A stretch of DNA of 35,858 nucleotides from Actinomycetes bacterium (GTDB lineage Bacteria; Actinomycetota; Actinomycetes; Streptosporangiales; Streptosporangiaceae), in NCBI GenBank assembly GCA_021792855.1, contig JAJYTW010000021.1:1-35858 (forward strand), read 5' to 3'. How positions within the stretch are numbered: position 1 is the stretch's first letter; the number at the start of each line of letters is the position of its first letter. The position numbers were made by a program, and so were the translations under genes. Under the pieces are notes generated by a model, which made no database searches, had not been told where the DNA came from, and saw only the letters and a program-made list of their open reading frames with translations. Positions 1 to 7,958 of this stretch are shown here, one piece after another.

Positions 1-1322
1 AGGTAGCGCACGTGCTGCTTGCGGGCGTCCGGCACGGTGAAGCCGAGTTCCCTGGTCCACCTGGCGCGCATCCGGCCGGACTTGCCGAACGAGTTGCCCT
101 GGGTGGCGACGTCCTGGAGCACCTGCTGGACGCCAGGCTCGATCCGGCCGGCGTCCACAAGCTGCCTGCGCAGGTGCACGATCGTGTCCACGTGCTCGAT
201 GTCCACCGGGCACTGCTCGACGCACGCGCCGCAGGTGGTGCACGACCACAGCACATCCGGGCTGATCACGTCGCCGCCAGCGGCGCCGGGTCCGCCGGCC
301 GGATGGGTACCGGCCGCCATCATGCCGTCCCGCAGGTCCATCATCAGCAGCTTCGGCGACAGCGGCGCACCGGAGTTCCAGGCCGGGCAGACGGACTGGC
401 ACCGGCCGCACTCGGTGCAGGTCAGCGTGTCCAGCCGCTGCTTCCAGGACAGCACGCCAAGCTGGCCGGCCCCGGCCGCGTCCTCCCCCGCGCCGGTCCC
501 GGCCGAATCCGCGGCGGGCGCGGGCGCGGCGGCGGGCACGGCGATCGGGGCGGGCGGGATCTCGCCGAGCGCGCCGAGCGCGCGCGGCCGCCGGGAGAAC
601 GCCACGTTCAGCGGCGCCATCACGATGTGCAGGTGCTTGGAATAGGTGACGAACACCATGAAGCCCATGATCACGGCGACGTTGGCGAGCAGGAAGAAGG
701 TCTCCAGGCCCGCGTTCACCGAGGTCCCGAGCGGCTTCAGCAGCGCGGCGAGGCCGTGCGAGGCGAACGCCGCGCCACCGTAGGGGAAGTCCCCGGTGTT
801 CACCTGGGCGGCCCGGTAGCCGAGCAGGGTGATCATCACCAGCGCGATCAGGCCGAGCGTGATCCAGGCCGCCGTGGTGTGCGAGCCGTAGAACCGCGAC
901 TTCTTGCCGCGCCGCTCCGGCGAGTCGACCAGCCTGGTCACGGTGAAGACCGCCAGGCCGGCCAGGACCAGAACGGTGAACAGGTCCTCGATGAACCCGA
1001 TCACGGCGAGGTGGCCGATCAGCGGGATCGCGAACGACTTGCTGACGAACGTGTCGCCGAGCGCCTCGATGATCGTCAGCATCAGGATCAGGAAACCCCA
1101 GAACACCAGCGCGTGCGGCAGCCCGGACTTCCACCGCTTGAACAGCTTGCGCTGCCCGATCACCTCGACAAGCTCGGCCGACACCCGGGCGGGGGCCCCG
1201 GCCAGCCGGCCGGGCGCCGGGACGCCGAGTCGGACCAGCCGGGCCAGCCAGGCCAGCCGGCGGCCGGCGATCGCCAGGCCGGCCAGCACGATCAGGCCGC
1301 CAAGCACGATGCGGATCAGCAC
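1..1322 (-). CDS. etfD: EtfD-like membrane Fe-S oxidoreductase (3' end outside window)
   Basis: Membrane oxidoreductase expected to take electrons from EtfBA and pass them to quinone. My translation reads 440 residues before the window edge. An N-terminal NarI-like membrane domain (about residues 1-235) has hydrophobic segments near 1-20, 70-88, 100-127, 150-170 and 205-226, with histidines such as H70, H230 and H232 that could bind heme. A low-complexity Ala/Pro linker follows. Next come two 4Fe-4S motifs with cysteines at 302/305/308/312 and 361/364/367/371. The C-terminal CCG domains expected of this family lie outside the window. The GTG start at 1322 is chosen for the GAGGAGG just upstream. 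It is the last visible gene of the sHdr operon, 76 nt after etfA. Mycobacterial EtfD (Rv0338c) has this architecture and partners EtfBA in fatty-acid oxidation. An HdrE/HdrD-like name would also fit. Confidence 0.85.
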   Translation of the reverse strand, partial: MLIRIVLGGLIVLAGLAIAGRRLAWLARLVRLGVPAPGRLAGAPARVSAELVEVIGQRKLFKRWKSGLPHALVFWGFLILMLTIIEALGDTFVSKSFAIPLIGHLAVIGFIEDLFTVLVLAGLAVFTVTRLVDSPERRGKKSRFYGSHTTAAWITLGLIALVMITLLGYRAAQVNTGDFPYGGAAFASHGLAALLKPLGTSVNAGLETFFLLANVAVIMGFMVFVTYSKHLHIVMAPLNVAFSRRPRALGALGEIPPAPIAVPAAAPAPAADSAGTGAGEDAAGAGQLGVLSWKQRLDTLTCTECGRCQSVCPAWNSGAPLSPKLLMMDLRDGMMAAGTHPAGGPGAAGGDVISPDVLWSCTTCGACVEQCPVDIEHVDTIVHLRRQLVDAGRIEPGVQQVLQDVATQGNSFGKSGRMRARWTRELGFTVPDARKQHVRY

Positions 1323-1398
1323 GGTTCCTCCTCGGGCCGGGAGCCGGCCGCCCGGGCGGGACGTCCCGCCCGGGCCGCAGCGGCTGCCTGCCCGGCCA

Positions 1399-2361
1399 TC
1401 AGCTCAGCTTGTCGGTGAGGGCCGGGACCAGGTCGAACAGATCAACGGTGGTGCCGTAGTGGGCGACGTCGAAGATCGGCGCCCCCGGGTCGGTGTTGCA
1501 GGCGATGATCAGGTCGGCGTCCCGCATCCCCTCCAGGTGCTCCGGCGCGCCGGAGATGCCGAACGCCAGGTACGCCCTGGGCTTGACCTTCAGGCCCGAC
1601 TTGCCGACCTGCCGGGTCTTCGGCAGCCAGCCCGCGTCCACCACCGGCCGGGACGCCGACAGCGGGACGCCGAGCGCGTCACCGAGGTCCTGCACCAGTT
1701 CGACGTTGTCCTTGGACTCGATCCCGCGGCCGACCGAGACCAGCAGGTCCGCGGTGGTGATGTCGACGTCGCCGCCCTGTGGCTCGGTCACCTCGGCCAG
1801 GCTCATCGCGAGCTGATCCAGCCCGGCGGGCGGGCTCACCTCGGTCACCTCGGGCACCGCGTCGGCCTGCCCGGCCTCGGCGCCGAACGCGCCGCCGACC
1901 ACGGTCGCGACGCCGCGCTCGCCCGGCAGTTCAAGCTCGGCGAGCACCTTGCCGCCGAGGATCGCCGAGGTGGCAACGACCGTGCCGCCGTCCACGGCCA
2001 GTCCGGTCACGTAGGCGGCCAGCGGTGCCTGCCAGCCGACCGCGACCGCCGCGCCCAGGTCCAGCCCGGGCGTGCCGTTGGCCATCAGCAGCAGCCGGGG
2101 CGACCGCTCGGCCAGCACCGCGGTCAGGGCGACCTCGTAGGCCTGCGGCAGGTACTCAGCCAGCGCCGGGTGATCGACGCTGAGCACGCGATCGGCGGCG
2201 CCGAGTTGCGCGGCCAGGTCCCGCGGGCCGAACAGCGCCACCTCGACCTGACCGCCGAGCGCGGCGGCCAGGTCCCTGGCGGCGCCGATCAGCTCGTAGG
2301 TCCCCTCGGAGATCTGCTTGCCGGTGTGCTCGGCCAGCACCATCACGTTCATCGGGCTCAT
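1399..2361 (-). CDS. etfA: Electron transfer flavoprotein alpha subunit
   Basis: Alpha subunit of the soluble heterodimeric electron-transfer flavoprotein, which carries FAD and moves electrons from dehydrogenases to a membrane oxidoreductase. The 320-aa product has the usual length. Its C-terminal FAD-binding domain is clear: a VGRGIES stretch, SASRPVVDAGW, then FGISGAPEHLEGM and NTDPGAPIFDVAHYG, all standard EtfA landmarks. The ATG at 2361 overlaps the etfB stop as ATGA, so the subunits are translationally coupled; a second ATG three codons later is possible. A much longer open frame runs upstream but is only a GC-rich shadow of etfB. In this operon the flavoprotein may serve the sHdr complex rather than acyl-CoA dehydrogenases. 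That is inferred from position only. Confidence 0.95.
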   Translation of the reverse strand: MSPMNVMVLAEHTGKQISEGTYELIGAARDLAAALGGQVEVALFGPRDLAAQLGAADRVLSVDHPALAEYLPQAYEVALTAVLAERSPRLLLMANGTPGLDLGAAVAVGWQAPLAAYVTGLAVDGGTVVATSAILGGKVLAELELPGERGVATVVGGAFGAEAGQADAVPEVTEVSPPAGLDQLAMSLAEVTEPQGGDVDITTADLLVSVGRGIESKDNVELVQDLGDALGVPLSASRPVVDAGWLPKTRQVGKSGLKVKPRAYLAFGISGAPEHLEGMRDADLIIACNTDPGAPIFDVAHYGTTVDLFDLVPALTDKLS

Positions 2362-3131
2362 CCCTTCACCAGGCCGCGGTCGCGGAGCAGGCCCGCGATC
2401 GCCTCGGCCACCTCGTCCGCGCTGCCGGTCAGCATCTGCGCGTGGCTGGTCTGCTCCGGCCGGTACATCCGGCGCACCACCGGTGCCGCCGAGGCGGCCG
2501 CGGGCTCGGCGGTGACCTCGCGCAGTCCGCCGGCCGCCATCGCCTGCCTGATCCTGGTGATCGGCGCGTACCTGGGCGCCTGCCGGGCGGCCTGGACGCC
2601 GATCACCGCCGGGGTGGTCACCCTGAGCTGGTGGGTCCGGCCGCCGGCGAACTCCTGCCGGACCAGCACGCCGCCGTCCGCGGCCTCGACCGCGATCACC
2701 ACCGAGACGTGCGGCTGGCCCAGGTGAGCGGCGAGCATCGGCGGAAGCTGCCCGTCGATGTCGTCGGCGGCCTGCACGCCGGTGATCACCAGGTCGGCGG
2801 GCTCGGCGGCCAGGTAGCCGGCCAGCAGCGCGGCCCGGACCCCGGTCGCGGTCGCGTCCTCCGGCCCGCCGGACAGCTTGACCGCCGCGTCCGCGCCCTT
2901 GGCCAGCGCGGTGTACAGCGCCTGGTCGATGTCCGGGTCGCTGGCCAGGCCGACGGCCACCACCTCGGCGCCGGAGGCGTCCTTGAGCAGCAGGGCCTCC
3001 TCCAGCGCCTGGGCATCCCACTCGCTGAGCACGAACTTCAGGTACTCGCGATCGATATCGGTCTCGTCCGGGGTCAGCTCGATCTCCTCGACCAGATCCG
3101 GAACGGCCTTCATGGGCACAACAATTCGCAC
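2358..3131 (-). CDS. etfB: Electron transfer flavoprotein beta subunit
   Basis: Beta subunit of ETF, 257 aa, a normal family length. It opens with the typical strand and lysine of EtfB (IVVPMKAVPD), continues with a SEWDAQALEEALLLKD helix and the GVQAADDIDGQLPPMLAAHLG segment, which corresponds to the nucleotide-binding region of the family. The start is a GTG at 3131 with a GAGGGTGAT stretch upstream. It follows the radical-SAM gene by 7 nt and overlaps etfA by 4 nt. Type II sHdr clusters in the literature carry etfAB in place of some type I genes, so its place here is informative. Whether this ETF is bifurcating cannot be decided by eye. Confidence 0.95.
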   Translation of the reverse strand: MRIVVPMKAVPDLVEEIELTPDETDIDREYLKFVLSEWDAQALEEALLLKDASGAEVVAVGLASDPDIDQALYTALAKGADAAVKLSGGPEDATATGVRAALLAGYLAAEPADLVITGVQAADDIDGQLPPMLAAHLGQPHVSVVIAVEAADGGVLVRQEFAGGRTHQLRVTTPAVIGVQAARQAPRYAPITRIRQAMAAGGLREVTAEPAAASAAPVVRRMYRPEQTSHAQMLTGSADEVAEAIAGLLRDRGLVKG

Positions 3132-3138
3132 CGGTACA

Positions 3139-4251
3139 TCACCCTCTCGATCGGACGACGTCGTCGAGCCGCAACTGCTGCCTGATCTCGATCAGGTCGT
3201 CGGGGGTTGGCAGGAACGGGAAATCGCGGAACGGCTCGGCCGGCCGGTACGAGCCATACGGCCTGGTGCAGCCGGGCTCGCCGCTCTCTCCCGGGCAGCC
3301 GTTGGTCATGAAGGCCACGCCGGCGTCGACCACGGCGTCCACCGCGGTCCGGGGCGCGTCCAGGTTGATCAGGCCGCCGTCGGCGTCGAACTCGAACTGG
3401 CCGGCGTCATAGCCCTCGGTCTCGATCAGGTGCTTGGCAAGCTGCATCCGGCGCCAGCGGACCAGCGGCGACTTGGGGTGGTCGGCCATCCGGGAGTCCG
3501 GCTCGGGGTTGAAGCAGAACAGATAGGAGAAGATCTGCCGGTCCCGGAGCGCGACGAACAGGTCGATCAGGTCCTGGTCGGCCTCGCCGATCCCGACCAG
3601 GGTGTGCACGTTCACCTTCCACGGGCCGAAGATCTCCCGGGCGTCGGTGATGACCTCCCAGTACTTCTCCCACTTCAGGCCGCCGGCCGGGACGTCGGTG
3701 CGGATCGAGCGGAAGAGTTGCTCGGTGACCGCGTCCAGGCCGATCCCGATCATGTCCACGCCGAGCGCCTTGAACGTCTCCAGCCGCTCCCGGTTCAGCG
3801 TCGGCGGGGCGACCAGGATGGACAGCGGCGTGCGCACCTTCGCGGCGATCCGGCGGGTGATGTCGCAGGTGTCGGCGTAGGCGTGGCCGTGCGTGACCAT
3901 CGAGATGCACAGCCGGGTCAGGGTGGACTCCCGCTCCGCCATCCGGTCGACAAGCTCGTCGGTGCCGACCAGCGGCCACTCCACCCGGATGAACTGGTCG
4001 CCGTAGTCCACGTTCTGGCGGCTGCGGGCCAGGCCGCAGTAGCCGCAGTCGGACAGGCAGCCCTCGTCGTAGTTCAGCAGCAGGTTGATGCCGCCGAACT
4101 CGAAGTCCCGGCTGAACCGGCCGGACTTCATGCCGAGCGTGATCGCGCTGGCGTAGGAGATCCGGACGAAGTCCGGGCTGATCTGGCGCGGAGCGGACCT
4201 GGTGAGCAGCGGGAGCGGGGACCGGCGCGCGCCGACGGCCTCGGCGGTCAT
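3139..4251 (-). CDS. Radical-SAM protein, probable LipS-type half of a two-protein lipoyl synthase
   Basis: Radical S-adenosylmethionine enzyme of 370 aa. The motif is C65-x3-C69-x2-C72. A C-terminal segment near residues 320-335 (NGCPGESGEPGCTRPYGSYRP region) has two further cysteines and an RPYGSYRP stretch, plausible ligands of an auxiliary cluster. It overlaps the upstream ligase gene by ATGA. In the sHdr-associated lipoate assembly pathway, two radical-SAM proteins, LipS1 and LipS2, insert the two sulfur atoms into octanoyl-LbpA. This gene and the one at 5390-6445 flank an sLpl-type ligase and are the obvious pair. I cannot tell by eye which is LipS1 and which LipS2. Most automatic pipelines would call it a generic radical-SAM or biotin-synthase-like protein. 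Confidence 0.8.
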   Translation of the reverse strand: MTAEAVGARRSPLPLLTRSAPRQISPDFVRISYASAITLGMKSGRFSRDFEFGGINLLLNYDEGCLSDCGYCGLARSRQNVDYGDQFIRVEWPLVGTDELVDRMAERESTLTRLCISMVTHGHAYADTCDITRRIAAKVRTPLSILVAPPTLNRERLETFKALGVDMIGIGLDAVTEQLFRSIRTDVPAGGLKWEKYWEVITDAREIFGPWKVNVHTLVGIGEADQDLIDLFVALRDRQIFSYLFCFNPEPDSRMADHPKSPLVRWRRMQLAKHLIETEGYDAGQFEFDADGGLINLDAPRTAVDAVVDAGVAFMTNGCPGESGEPGCTRPYGSYRPAEPFRDFPFLPTPDDLIEIRQQLRLDDVVRSRG

Positions 4252-5393
4252 CCGTGGCTCCGGGACGGCTCGGGGAAGTAGCAGGAGCCCTCGGAGCGAA
4301 GCGGTGCCGCGGCGAGGCGTTCGACCGCCTGCGAGCCGGCCTGCAGGACGGCGCCCGCAAGCTGCTCGGCCGGGACGCCCAGGGCCTCCCAGGCGCCTGA
4401 TGCGGTTACGGCGTCCATGACCGTCCTTTCGTCCAGGCGGTGCCAGCGGAGGCGGGCCTCCAGGTCGGGCACGGCGACGGGGAGTTCGTTGAAGTCGCCG
4501 ACGACGATGGCGTTCTTGACCAGGTCGCCGTGGGTGGTCAGGTAGATCCTGGCCAGCCCGATCGGGGTCTTGATGGCGGCCGAGCCGCTGCCGTCCAGCG
4601 CGGCGCTGCGGTCGGCGAGCCAGGACTGGCTGGCGTACCGGTCGACGGCGAGGGCGGCCGCCCGGTCCCGCTCGGCGGCCGTCGGCTCGCCCGGGTCTAG
4701 CTCGGCCCCGAAGGCGGCCGCGAAGCCCGCCGCGATGACCGGCCGCAGCGACGGGCCGGCCCAGGGCCGGCCGGTCAGCGCGGTCACGGTGGTGACCCGC
4801 TCGGCGACCGCGGCGACGGCCTTGTCGGCCAGCTTGGCGGCCGGCACCCGGAGCACCCGGAGCATGAACTCGACGTCCAGGTCGGCGAGCACGCTGGCGT
4901 GAAACAGCATCGCGCCGGCCTGGTCGAGGTACAGGCCGAGGCCGGCCACCTTACGGCCGTCCACCTCCAGGTCGTTCTTGCCCTGGAAGACCGCGCGGAG
5001 GCCAAGCTCGGCCAGCCCGGCGACCAGCCCGCTGGCCAGGTCGGCGATGATCTCGCGGGGGCGCAGGTCCGGCGGGGCGGCCGCGATCAGCGCGACCCCA
5101 AGCTGATCCTCGCCCATGATGATCGCCCCGCCGCCGGTCGGCCGCCGGCTCACCGGGGTCCCGGTCGCGGCGCAGGCGTCCAGGTCGACCTCGGCGGCCA
5201 GGTTCTGGTACCGGCCGATCAGGGCGCAGTGCGTCCGGTAGGTGTACAGCCGCAGGGTCGGCAGCCGGTCCGGCTCGCCGCGCGCGTAGCCGGCCATCAG
5301 CGCCTCGTCCAGGGCCAGGCCGCCCGCAGCGGTCGCGCCGTCGTCGGTGATCAGCCGCCACGGCCGGCCGGCCGCCGGCCACCCGCGGTTCAT
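4248..5393 (-). CDS. slpl: sLpl(AB)-type lipoate/octanoate:protein ligase
   Basis: Lipoate-protein ligase family (LplA/LipB/BirA fold), 381 aa, long enough for an N-terminal catalytic domain plus a C-terminal LplB-like accessory domain (about residues 275-381). The substrate loop reads RRPTGGG (83-89). The catalytic lysine motif is DGRKVAG, with K148 at the conserved position. A C-terminal GSCYFPEP stretch is unexplained. sLpl(AB) enzymes attach octanoate or lipoate to the LbpA carrier before LipS1/LipS2 act. The gene overlaps both radical-SAM neighbours by ATGA, which supports joint function. A second, divergent ligase lies three genes upstream. The family call is firm; the sLpl subtype is inferred from context and length. 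Confidence 0.85.
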   Translation of the reverse strand: MNRGWPAAGRPWRLITDDGATAAGGLALDEALMAGYARGEPDRLPTLRLYTYRTHCALIGRYQNLAAEVDLDACAATGTPVSRRPTGGGAIIMGEDQLGVALIAAAPPDLRPREIIADLASGLVAGLAELGLRAVFQGKNDLEVDGRKVAGLGLYLDQAGAMLFHASVLADLDVEFMLRVLRVPAAKLADKAVAAVAERVTTVTALTGRPWAGPSLRPVIAAGFAAAFGAELDPGEPTAAERDRAAALAVDRYASQSWLADRSAALDGSGSAAIKTPIGLARIYLTTHGDLVKNAIVVGDFNELPVAVPDLEARLRWHRLDERTVMDAVTASGAWEALGVPAEQLAGAVLQAGSQAVERLAAAPLRSEGSCYFPEPSRSHG

Positions 5394-6445
5394 TCGCCCA
5401 CCGTCACGGTCGCGTACCCGGCGTCCCGGTCGCCGGTCCAGGTCAGCGAGCAGCAGTACTCGAACAGCCGGGGCTCGAGACCGCGCGAGCTGGCATAGGC
5501 GATCATCCCGTCGGCCGGGTAGGCGATCCCGTTCAGGCCCAGGTCGATGGCGGCCTGGTCAAGCTCCACCTTGGCGGCGCCGAGTGGGCGGGCACAGCCC
5601 AGGTTGATCGGGATCGCCGGCGCGGCCAGCCTGGCCTCGGCGAAGAACGCGGCGACCTCGTCGGTCGACGGCGGCGGGATGTGCGCCATCGGGGTCCCGG
5701 TCAGCGGGGTCAGCACCACCAGGATCAGCGTCGAGACCGGATAGCGGGTCAGCATGTCCAGGGCCGCGTGCTCGCCGAGGAACTTCCCGTAGTGCAGCCC
5801 GAGCACGATGTGCGGGATGATCCGCAGGCCCTGCGCGGACAGCAGGGCGAGCGAGCGTTCCATGTCCGCGACGGTCAGGTTCAGGTGGTAGACGTCCCTG
5901 ATGGTCTCGTCGGCGCCGATGATGTCCAGCATCACCCCGTCCACGCCGGCCTCGGCCAGGCCGGCGGCCAGCCTGGGTGACACCACGCCGGAGTGCACGA
6001 TCACCTTCATGCCAAGCTCGGACTTGATCCTCGGGATGTGCCGCAGGTGCGGCAGCAGCGGGACCTCGCCGGTCCTGGTCGATCCGCCGGAGACCAGCAG
6101 GCCCTCGCTGCCCTGATCGCGGAGCCTGCGGGCGAGGGCGAACAGGTCCTCCTCGGCGCGAGCCGAGATCATTCCGTCGAGCACCTTGGTCTGGCAGTGG
6201 TCGCAGGACAGCGCGCAGGCCGACCCGGTGACCGAGACCGGCAGGAACCGGCGCGGGTTGTCCGGCGTCCATTCCGGCGTCTGCCAGCGCTTCAGGCCGG
6301 GCGCGTAGAAGTCGATCACGTCGGGGAAGTTCGCCCGCCGCACCGCCGCCGGGGAACCCGCCGGGCGGGGACCGGCGGGCGCGCCGGGCGGGGCAACGGG
6401 GGCCGGGGCGGGCGCGGCAGCGGAGGGCACGGGTACCCGGCTCAT
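5390..6445 (-). CDS. Radical-SAM protein, probable second LipS-type lipoyl synthase component
   Basis: Radical-SAM enzyme of 351 aa. After an Ala/Pro-rich, low-complexity N-terminus (about 1-36) the core begins, with C77-x3-C81-x2-C84 (CALSCDHCQ) for the SAM-binding 4Fe-4S cluster. A glycine-rich GLLVSGGS strand follows. Late cysteines occur in NLGCARPLG (about 293) and a vicinal pair in EYCCSLTWTG (about 334-335), which could bind an auxiliary sulfur-donor cluster. The gene sits directly after the lipoate-binding protein gene and overlaps it by ATGA; it also overlaps the ligase downstream. This order (carrier, radical SAM, ligase, radical SAM) is what a dedicated lipoate assembly unit should look like. 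LipS1 versus LipS2 is undecided. Confidence 0.8.
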   Translation of the reverse strand: MSRVPVPSAAAPAPAPVAPPGAPAGPRPAGSPAAVRRANFPDVIDFYAPGLKRWQTPEWTPDNPRRFLPVSVTGSACALSCDHCQTKVLDGMISARAEEDLFALARRLRDQGSEGLLVSGGSTRTGEVPLLPHLRHIPRIKSELGMKVIVHSGVVSPRLAAGLAEAGVDGVMLDIIGADETIRDVYHLNLTVADMERSLALLSAQGLRIIPHIVLGLHYGKFLGEHAALDMLTRYPVSTLILVVLTPLTGTPMAHIPPPSTDEVAAFFAEARLAAPAIPINLGCARPLGAAKVELDQAAIDLGLNGIAYPADGMIAYASSRGLEPRLFEYCCSLTWTGDRDAGYATVTVGE

Positions 6446-6924
6446 CGCGCGATCGCCCCCGTCCGGACGTAGTCCTCGATCCGCGCCTCGTACCAGGCGG
6501 TGATCTCGGCGGCATCGGTGAGCAGGCCGTCAAGCTCGGCCGGGTCGGCCAGTTCCGCCTCGATCAACCAGCCGGCGCCGAACGGGTCCCGCTCGATCAG
6601 GCCGGGGTCGGCCGCCACCGCGTCGTTGACCGCCCGCACCGTGCCGGAAACCGGACTGGTCAGCGGGCCGACGAACTTGACGGCCTCAAGCTGGCCGAAC
6701 GGCCGCCCGGCGGCGAGGTCGGCGCCGACGCCCGGCAGCGAGATCTGCGCCAGCGTGCCGGAGGTCTCCGCGCCGAGCGGGTCCATGCCGATCCGGACAA
6801 GTCCCGGCCCGGCGTCGGCCACCCAGATGTGGGTGGCCGGCTCGTACCTGCGGTCAAGCGCCAGGTCGAAGCCGCGCACCCGGACCACCGGGCCGGCCGC
6901 CCGCGGCTGCGGACCGCTGCTCAT
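6442..6924 (-). CDS. lbpA: GcvH-like lipoate-binding protein (LbpA type)
   Basis: Small lipoyl-domain protein of 160 aa resembling glycine-cleavage H protein. The lipoylation site is K83 in LEAVKFVGPLTSPVSG, which matches the ESVK...SPVSG pattern of GcvH. The THIWV segment and the IGMDPLGAETSGTL region are the usual preceding strands. A C-terminal extension (about 130-160) ends the protein. No gcvT or gcvP lies nearby; instead the gene is embedded between ligase, radical-SAM and sHdr genes. That is the known setting of LbpA, the carrier on which sulfur intermediates are bound as lipoyl adducts during sHdr-dependent sulfur oxidation. Start and stop both overlap neighbours by ATGA. Confidence 0.9.
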   Translation of the reverse strand: MSSGPQPRAAGPVVRVRGFDLALDRRYEPATHIWVADAGPGLVRIGMDPLGAETSGTLAQISLPGVGADLAAGRPFGQLEAVKFVGPLTSPVSGTVRAVNDAVAADPGLIERDPFGAGWLIEAELADPAELDGLLTDAAEITAWYEARIEDYVRTGAIAR

Positions 6925-7958
6925 AGCACTCTCCCTTCGGCCCCGGCCAGCGCCGCGGCGAGTTGACTGCCGGGCTCGCCGAACTGGCGCAGCGCGTCCG
7001 CCGCGCCGGCCACCGGCAGCCCGACCAGGGCGCGCTCGGCCGCGCGGGCCTGCCCGTTCATCGCCGGGGCGGTAAGGCTGACCTGCTCGAGCCGGCCGGC
7101 GATGACGCTGGCCGCGATCCGCGCGCCGCCCGAGGAAGCCGCGAACGTCCAGACTCCGCCGCGCACCTTGACCCCGCGCCCGGCGGCGCCGGGTGCCGCG
7201 GGCCGCCCCGATGTCCGGGCCGGCCCGGCCAGCCAGTCGGGGCTGGTGAACAGCTCGTCAAGCTCGGTCACCGCGGCTAGCTCGCCGGCGCTGAGGTGAC
7301 CCGGGCGCGGATCCCGCCCGAGGGCGGTCGCGTAGGCGCCGGTCAGCGCCGCCGCGAAGGCGCCAGGATCGGCGGGAGTGGCAGCCACGTACCGGCGCAT
7401 CAGGGCGGCGGTCTGGTCCCGTTGCGCCGGGTCGGGCATGGCCAGGATGGCGGCCGCCCGGTCGTGGTCGAACGCCTCGATCAGGTTGCCGCAGACCACG
7501 ACGGCGTTCTCGATCTGGCCGGCGCCATGGCCGCAGATCTTCGCCTCGCCCAGGCAGATCTCGCCGGCCGAGTCCAGCCGGGCCGCGATGCCCACCGCCT
7601 CGAACGCGGTCACGACCGGCGCGAGCAGCCCGGCCAGCGCGTCCCGGCGGGACGGCGAGACGTCGCCCGCCGGGACGCAGATCTGGAAGAACAGCTGCCG
7701 CTGGTCCAGGTAGACCGGCCCGCCGCCGACCATCCGCCGGTAGACCGGCAGGTCGTGGGCGCGGCAGTAGTCGTGATCGATCTCGGCCAGGTCGCGGTGG
7801 TAGCCGAGGCAGACGTACGGCGCCGACGGCCTGGCGAACGTCAGCGTGGGTGGCTCGCCCGCGCTGACGCCGTAGCCGACCGCGTGCCAGAGCGTCTGCG
7901 ACCGCAGCGGCGTGACCTGCCCGAAGTCGATCACCCGCAGCGTGCCCGAGTCAGGCAT
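6921..7958 (-). CDS. Second lipoate-protein ligase-like protein in the sHdr operon
   Basis: A 345-aa member of the LplA/BirA fold family. It shows RRMVGGG (74-80) and a lysine motif GEAKICGHG, with K140 at the catalytic position, followed by GQIENAVVVCGNLI. The sequence is clearly diverged from the ligase at 4248-5393: the loop downstream of the lysine carries Cys and His where the other has AGLG, and the Gly-rich loop is followed by PVYLD. A Gly/Pro/Ala linker near 250-262 separates a C-terminal accessory domain. It overlaps the HdrD-like gene by 8 nt and lbpA by 4 nt. It may transfer octanoate while the other transfers lipoate, or it may process a modified lipoyl group. Its exact reaction is unknown. 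Confidence 0.78.
   Translation of the reverse strand: MPDSGTLRVIDFGQVTPLRSQTLWHAVGYGVSAGEPPTLTFARPSAPYVCLGYHRDLAEIDHDYCRAHDLPVYRRMVGGGPVYLDQRQLFFQICVPAGDVSPSRRDALAGLLAPVVTAFEAVGIAARLDSAGEICLGEAKICGHGAGQIENAVVVCGNLIEAFDHDRAAAILAMPDPAQRDQTAALMRRYVAATPADPGAFAAALTGAYATALGRDPRPGHLSAGELAAVTELDELFTSPDWLAGPARTSGRPAAPGAAGRGVKVRGGVWTFAASSGGARIAASVIAGRLEQVSLTAPAMNGQARAAERALVGLPVAGAADALRQFGEPGSQLAAALAGAEGRVL

Noticed and set aside
12-2727. Long plus-strand open frames opposite etfD and etfA
   Set aside because: They are Arg/Gly/Pro-rich frames without motifs or plausible ribosome binding sites and lie antisense to clear genes; such frames are common in very GC-rich DNA.
6442-6924. Glycine cleavage H protein of a glycine cleavage system
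   Set aside because: No gcvT or gcvP is near and all neighbours belong to sHdr and lipoate assembly, which favours an LbpA-type carrier.
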